Assembly (NCBI RefSeq): GCF_013042245.1
Contig: NZ_JABDQL010000125.1
Span: 1 to 46,000 of the forward strand
Source: Winogradskyella sp.
GTDB taxonomy: Bacteria > Bacteroidota > Bacteroidia > Flavobacteriales > Flavobacteriaceae
Reading direction: 5' to 3'
DNA: 46,000 bases
Shown one piece after another: positions 42,795 to 46,000 of this stretch (positions are counted from its first letter, which is position 1; every line of letters begins with the position of its first letter). Both the position numbers and the translations under genes were made by a program. Below the pieces are notes generated by a model that was given only the letters and a program-made list of their open reading frames with translations, was not told the origin of the DNA and made no database searches.

Positions 42795-43617
42795 AGGTTA
42801 CGGTTACTGTATCCATAGCCATCAATCCCATAAGTGTTGATGCGCTACCAACAGTACTACAATTACTCTTGTAGACAGCGATTTCAAGATAATGGGAGGC
42901 ATTAAAAACAACTAAAGCTTTTCCTTCATCATTACGTTTGTCTTCCGGTATATCGTAGTTAATGATTTCGTTATAGCGGTCATGTACTTTTTTAAACTTA
43001 TAATTTCTGGCAGCTATCTCGTAATTTCTTGTTTTCTGTATATTCTCAAAAACTTTACGCTTAATATTGGTTATGACGTTACCATAATTATCTATATGAA
43101 TTACGGTACCTATAATTTGTGTTTTCTCGTCATTAACAAAAGGGACTAAATACTTAATTGGTTTTATATTGTTAATAACTTTTCCAATCACTTCTAGTGT
43201 TCCGCCACGTGCTATATGGCAGGCAACTTTTACAAAAACATCCAAAACAGGGAAGCTTGTTTGTATTTTATCGTGAATATTAATCTCCACAATCTTCTCT
43301 GGTGCAATATCTTGGCAAATCATACTCATAATACCATTATTAGCACAGATAAAATAATGGTCGTCTAACTTCACTGCAATATGCTTATTCTCTGGGCTAA
43401 GCTCAGAATCTATACCTATAATATGTATGGTTCCTTTAGGAAAACTACTGTAGGCATTTTGTATGGTGTATGCCGCTTCAATGATATTAAATGGCGAAAT
43501 AGAGTGTGAAATATCAACGATTTTAACATCCGAAAGCTCACTATAAATAGCACCTTTAACCGCTCCAGCAAAGTGGTCTTTTTCTCCAAAATCAGTGGTT
43601 AAAGTTATTATTGGCAT
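42781..43617 (-). CDS. SAM hydroxide adenosyltransferase family protein
   Basis: This 278-residue protein belongs to the DUF62/SAM-dependent chlorinase-fluorinase-like family. It opens with ITLTTDFGEKDHFAGAVKG (about 4-22), with the Asp that binds the ribose, and has the family's GTIHIIGIDSE (near 61) and HYFICANNGIMS (near 87). The known bacterial activity splits S-adenosylmethionine into adenosine and methionine using hydroxide. The C-terminal domain (about 180-278) completes the trimer interface. It is first in the minus-strand series running to gldG and diverges from the phoH-type gene across about 105 bp. Confidence 0.92.
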   Translation of the reverse strand: MPIITLTTDFGEKDHFAGAVKGAIYSELSDVKIVDISHSISPFNIIEAAYTIQNAYSSFPKGTIHIIGIDSELSPENKHIAVKLDDHYFICANNGIMSMICQDIAPEKIVEINIHDKIQTSFPVLDVFVKVACHIARGGTLEVIGKVINNIKPIKYLVPFVNDEKTQIIGTVIHIDNYGNVITNIKRKVFENIQKTRNYEIAARNYKFKKVHDRYNEIINYDIPEDKRNDEGKALVVFNASHYLEIAVYKSNCSTVGSASTLMGLMAMDTVTVTFEKV

Positions 43618-43727
43618 TCGTAGATTGTTAATATTTTTTTAACCAATCGAGGGATAAAATTATTAGATTTGTTTCAGCACAAAGCTAACAAAATTGAACA
43701 TATTTATTTATTAAATCTAAGTTGCTT

Positions 43728-44681
43728 TTGAACGAACTTATCCTTGAACTTGAAGAAATTTCTCCAAAAGAATTTTTTGGTGCTCAAAATGCGAATATTA
43801 CCTTATTAAAAAAGTACTTTCCAAAATTAAAAATCGTTGCTCGTGGCAATAGTATTAAAGCCTATGGTGATGAAGAACTCCTTGATGAGTTTGACCGTCG
43901 TATGACGATGCTGATGAATCATTTTGGCAAATACAACAAACTCGATGAAAATGTTATTGAGCGCGTACTAACAAGTCATACGAGTGACGATTACAATACA
44001 TCTGCACAAAGTGGCGAAGTCATTGTACATGGTGTAGGCGGAAAGTTGATAAAAGCCCAAACAGCTAATCAACGTAAATTGGTAGAAAGCATGCGTAAAA
44101 ATGATATGGTTTTTGCTATTGGACCAGCCGGAACAGGAAAAACCTACACCGGCGTAGCTTTGGCTGTTCAAGCTTTAAAGAGTAAACAAGTTAAACGAAT
44201 TATACTAACGCGTCCTGCGGTTGAAGCTGGTGAGAATCTTGGGTTTTTACCTGGGGATTTAAAAGAAAAACTAGACCCATATATGCAGCCGTTGTACGAT
44301 GCATTACGTGATATGATACCTGCAGAAAAGTTAGCGAGTTATATTGAAAAGGGAACAATACAAATTGCACCCCTAGCCTTTATGCGTGGTAGAACTTTGG
44401 ACAATGCTTTTGTTATATTGGATGAAGGTCAGAATACGACGCACAACCAAATGAAGATGTTCTTAACCCGCATGGGTAAAAATGCTAAGTTTTTACTTAC
44501 TGGTGACCCTGGGCAAGTCGATTTACCAAGGCGTACCATTTCTGGTCTAAAAGAAGCACTTTTAGTACTTAAAAATGTAGAAGGTATCGGAATGATTTAC
44601 CTTGATGATAAAGATGTTATCCGACATAAACTAGTGAAGAAAGTGATTTCAGCTTATAAAGAAATCGAGAACCGCGATTAA
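43728..44681 (+). CDS. PhoH family ATPase
   Basis: Starting at TTG 43728 (the reading MNELI fits relatives) the product has 317 residues; another TTG two codons earlier is less likely. Walker A is AIGPAGTGKTYTG (near 133-145) and Walker B is FVILDEGQNTT (near 230). An N-terminal KH-like region (about 20-70, KYFPKLKIVARGNSIKAYG) precedes the ATPase, as in PhoH/YbeZ proteins that act with the ribosome and RNA. Such a TTG start is unusual for an abundant protein. It is followed by purC after 35 bp. Confidence 0.93.
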   Translation: MNELILELEEISPKEFFGAQNANITLLKKYFPKLKIVARGNSIKAYGDEELLDEFDRRMTMLMNHFGKYNKLDENVIERVLTSHTSDDYNTSAQSGEVIVHGVGGKLIKAQTANQRKLVESMRKNDMVFAIGPAGTGKTYTGVALAVQALKSKQVKRIILTRPAVEAGENLGFLPGDLKEKLDPYMQPLYDALRDMIPAEKLASYIEKGTIQIAPLAFMRGRTLDNAFVILDEGQNTTHNQMKMFLTRMGKNAKFLLTGDPGQVDLPRRTISGLKEALLVLKNVEGIGMIYLDDKDVIRHKLVKKVISAYKEIENRD

Positions 44682-44716
44682 TAAATTAATAACACATAAT
44701 AAACTCATCCAGTAAA

Positions 44717-45667
44717 ATGAGTAATACAATCACAGATACCAATTTTAATTTTCCAAACCAAAAAAGCGTTTATAAAGGAAAAGTAAGAGAAGTCTACAAC
44801 ATCAATGATGACCAATTGGTTATGGTGGCTACAGACCGTTTATCGGCCTTTGATGTTGTTATGCCAAAAGGTATACCCTATAAAGGACAAATCTTAAATC
44901 AGATAGCTACTCAAATGATGAAGGATACTGAAGACTTAGTTCCAAATTGGTTAGAAGCAACGCCAGACCCAAATGTAGCTGTTGGGCATTTATGCGAACC
45001 TTTTAAGGTAGAAATGGTTATCCGTGGTTATATGTCTGGTCATGCTGCACGAGAATATAAAGCAGGTAAACGCATACTTTGTGGTGTTGCTATGCCTGAA
45101 GGAATGAAAGAGAACGATAAATTTCCTAACCCAATAATTACTCCAGCAACTAAAGCCGAAATGGGAGATCATGATGAAGATATTTCGAGAGAAGATATTT
45201 TAGAGCGTGGCATTGTTTCCGAAGAAGATTATGTAGTTTTAGAAGATTACACGAGAAAATTGTTTCAACGAGGAACAGAAATAGCAGCAAAGCGAGGTCT
45301 AATTCTTGTTGACACGAAGTACGAATTCGGAAAAACCAAAGACGGAAAAATTGTTTTAATTGACGAAATACATACTCCAGATTCTTCACGTTATTTCTAC
45401 GCTGATGGTTATAAAGAACGCCAAGCAAAAGGTGAAGCACAAAAGCAACTGTCAAAGGAGTTTGTAAGACAATGGTTAATTTCAAATAATTTTCAGGGTC
45501 TGGAAGGGCAAACCGTTCCATTTATGAGTGACGACTATATTGAAACTGTTAGCGAACGCTATATTGAGCTTTATGAAAACATTACAGGCAATACTTTTGT
45601 GAAAGCAGATGTTTCTGATATTCAAAAACGTATTGAAAGGAATGTGTTAGCATATCTTAAGCAATAG
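44717..45667 (+). CDS. purC: SAICAR synthase (PurC)
   Basis: This 316-residue enzyme ligates aspartate to CAIR with ATP in step 8 of purine synthesis. [11 protein letters not shown] (about 19-29) is the glycine loop, [11 protein letters not shown] and [12 protein letters not shown] are signature motifs, and [13 protein letters not shown] holds the metal-binding acid. At 316 residues it is the longer form found in Bacteroidota and eukaryotes rather than the 240-residue E. coli type. It follows the PhoH gene on the same strand and is the last complete gene in the window. Confidence 0.97.
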   Translation: MSNTITDTNFNFPNQKSVYKGKVREVYNINDDQLVMVATDRLSAFDVVMPKGIPYKGQILNQIATQMMKDTEDLVPNWLEATPDPNVAVGHLCEPFKVEMVIRGYMSGHAAREYKAGKRILCGVAMPEGMKENDKFPNPIITPATKAEMGDHDEDISREDILERGIVSEEDYVVLEDYTRKLFQRGTEIAAKRGLILVDTKYEFGKTKDGKIVLIDEIHTPDSSRYFYADGYKERQAKGEAQKQLSKEFVRQWLISNNFQGLEGQTVPFMSDDYIETVSERYIELYENITGNTFVKADVSDIQKRIERNVLAYLKQ

Positions 45668-45851
45668 CTAATAATTGGCTAATTCATGTACTTATTTATG
45701 TATTTTTACAAATACATAATCTATTACTAATGCGAATCAAGGGTTGGTAAATAGATAAAAAAACAAGCTTAATTCATTGAAAAACAACGTCTTAAAATTG
45801 TTTAAGTTATTGATTTTCAGTATCTTAATAGTCGATTTCAACAAGATTATT

Positions 45852-46000
45852 TTGGATACAAATAGCAATAACAAGGATTACAAGTTAGTAAAAATTTATG
45901 ATTATGTCTGTGAAAAATTTGAAACACATTTACAATTTGAGTGTGAGAGATTCAGTAATAATAATAAGCCAAAGTTAACTGACCAAGAAATTATAACCAT
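45852..46000 (+). CDS. N-terminus of a DDE transposase, cut by the window edge
   Basis: The frame starting near TTG 45852 reads KLVKIYDYVCEKFETHLQ, then FSNNNKPKLTDQEIITI, which is typical of the start of IS4/IS982-like DDE transposases of Bacteroidota. No ATG is present at the start, so the 5' end may be mis-set or the gene damaged. Upstream, 45668-45851 holds no gene, but GCGAATCAAGGGTT at 45732 is a possible IS end. The full element lies beyond the window. It is unlike the IS982 copy at 19.5 kb. Confidence 0.55.
   Translation, partial: MDTNSNNKDYKLVKIYDYVCEKFETHLQFECERFSNNNKPKLTDQEIIT

Noticed and set aside
1-46000. tRNA, rRNA or riboswitch
   Set aside because: I saw no tRNA-like T-loop/acceptor arrangement, no rRNA and no recognisable riboswitch core in the gaps. 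A covariance-model search would be decisive.

Overview
The window is chromosomal DNA of a member of the Bacteroidota, almost certainly a marine-type Flavobacteriaceae. The evidence is the gliding-motility transporter genes gldF/gldG, a TonB-dependent receptor with an N-terminal carboxypeptidase-regulatory-like domain, strongly AT-rich DNA, Bacteroidota-type -7 boxes (TAnnTTTG) in place of Shine-Dalgarno/sigma70 signals, and ISAon1-, IS982- and IS200-type insertion sequences.

Region 1 (1-8.8 kb, minus strand) is a catabolic operon: TonB receptor, HyuA, HyuB, a cupin, an NCS1 permease, then a proline dehydrogenase that is cut short near the left edge. Together these would take up a cyclic amide (lactam, hydantoin or 5-oxoproline type), open its ring with ATP, and oxidise the product. 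A divergent gene of unknown family (8923-10233) shares an intergenic dyad with it. Region 2 (10.4-21 kb) mixes housekeeping genes (recG, an M1 aminopeptidase, a patatin, an M20 amidohydrolase) with decay: a frameshifted IS200-type element, a broken flavin amine oxidase, an internally deleted glutamate-synthase-like gene, and an intact IS982-family element lying directly beside a dead ISAon1-type transposase. Region 3 (21.1-28 kb) holds an NlpC/P60 peptidase, a thiolase, a PgpH-like HD protein, a TlpA-like lipoprotein and mnmE.

Region 4 (27,959-36,533) is the most interesting part: an integrative element of about 8.6 kb inserted at the 3' end of mnmE. It is bounded by an 18-bp direct repeat (17/18 identical) that overlaps the mnmE stop codon. 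It carries an excisionase-like double-HTH protein, a tyrosine integrase, a RepA-like helicase ATPase, a Toprim/primase-like DUF6371-type protein, small DNA-binding proteins and AT-richer secreted cargo genes, but no relaxase, conjugation or capsid gene that I recognise. Both ends carry paired TGTACC repeats exactly 11 bp apart (probable integrase arm sites). Two internal dyads are built from pentamers at a strict 9-bp period. Just outside attR lies the decayed left end of a second, diverged element with the same layout, so mnmE seems to be a recurrent insertion site.

Region 5 (37.2-46 kb) returns to core genes: an alpha/beta hydrolase lipoprotein, dnaN, gldG/unknown/gldF, a small monooxygenase, a SAM hydrolase-type protein, a PhoH family protein and purC, and ends in the first codons of another transposase.
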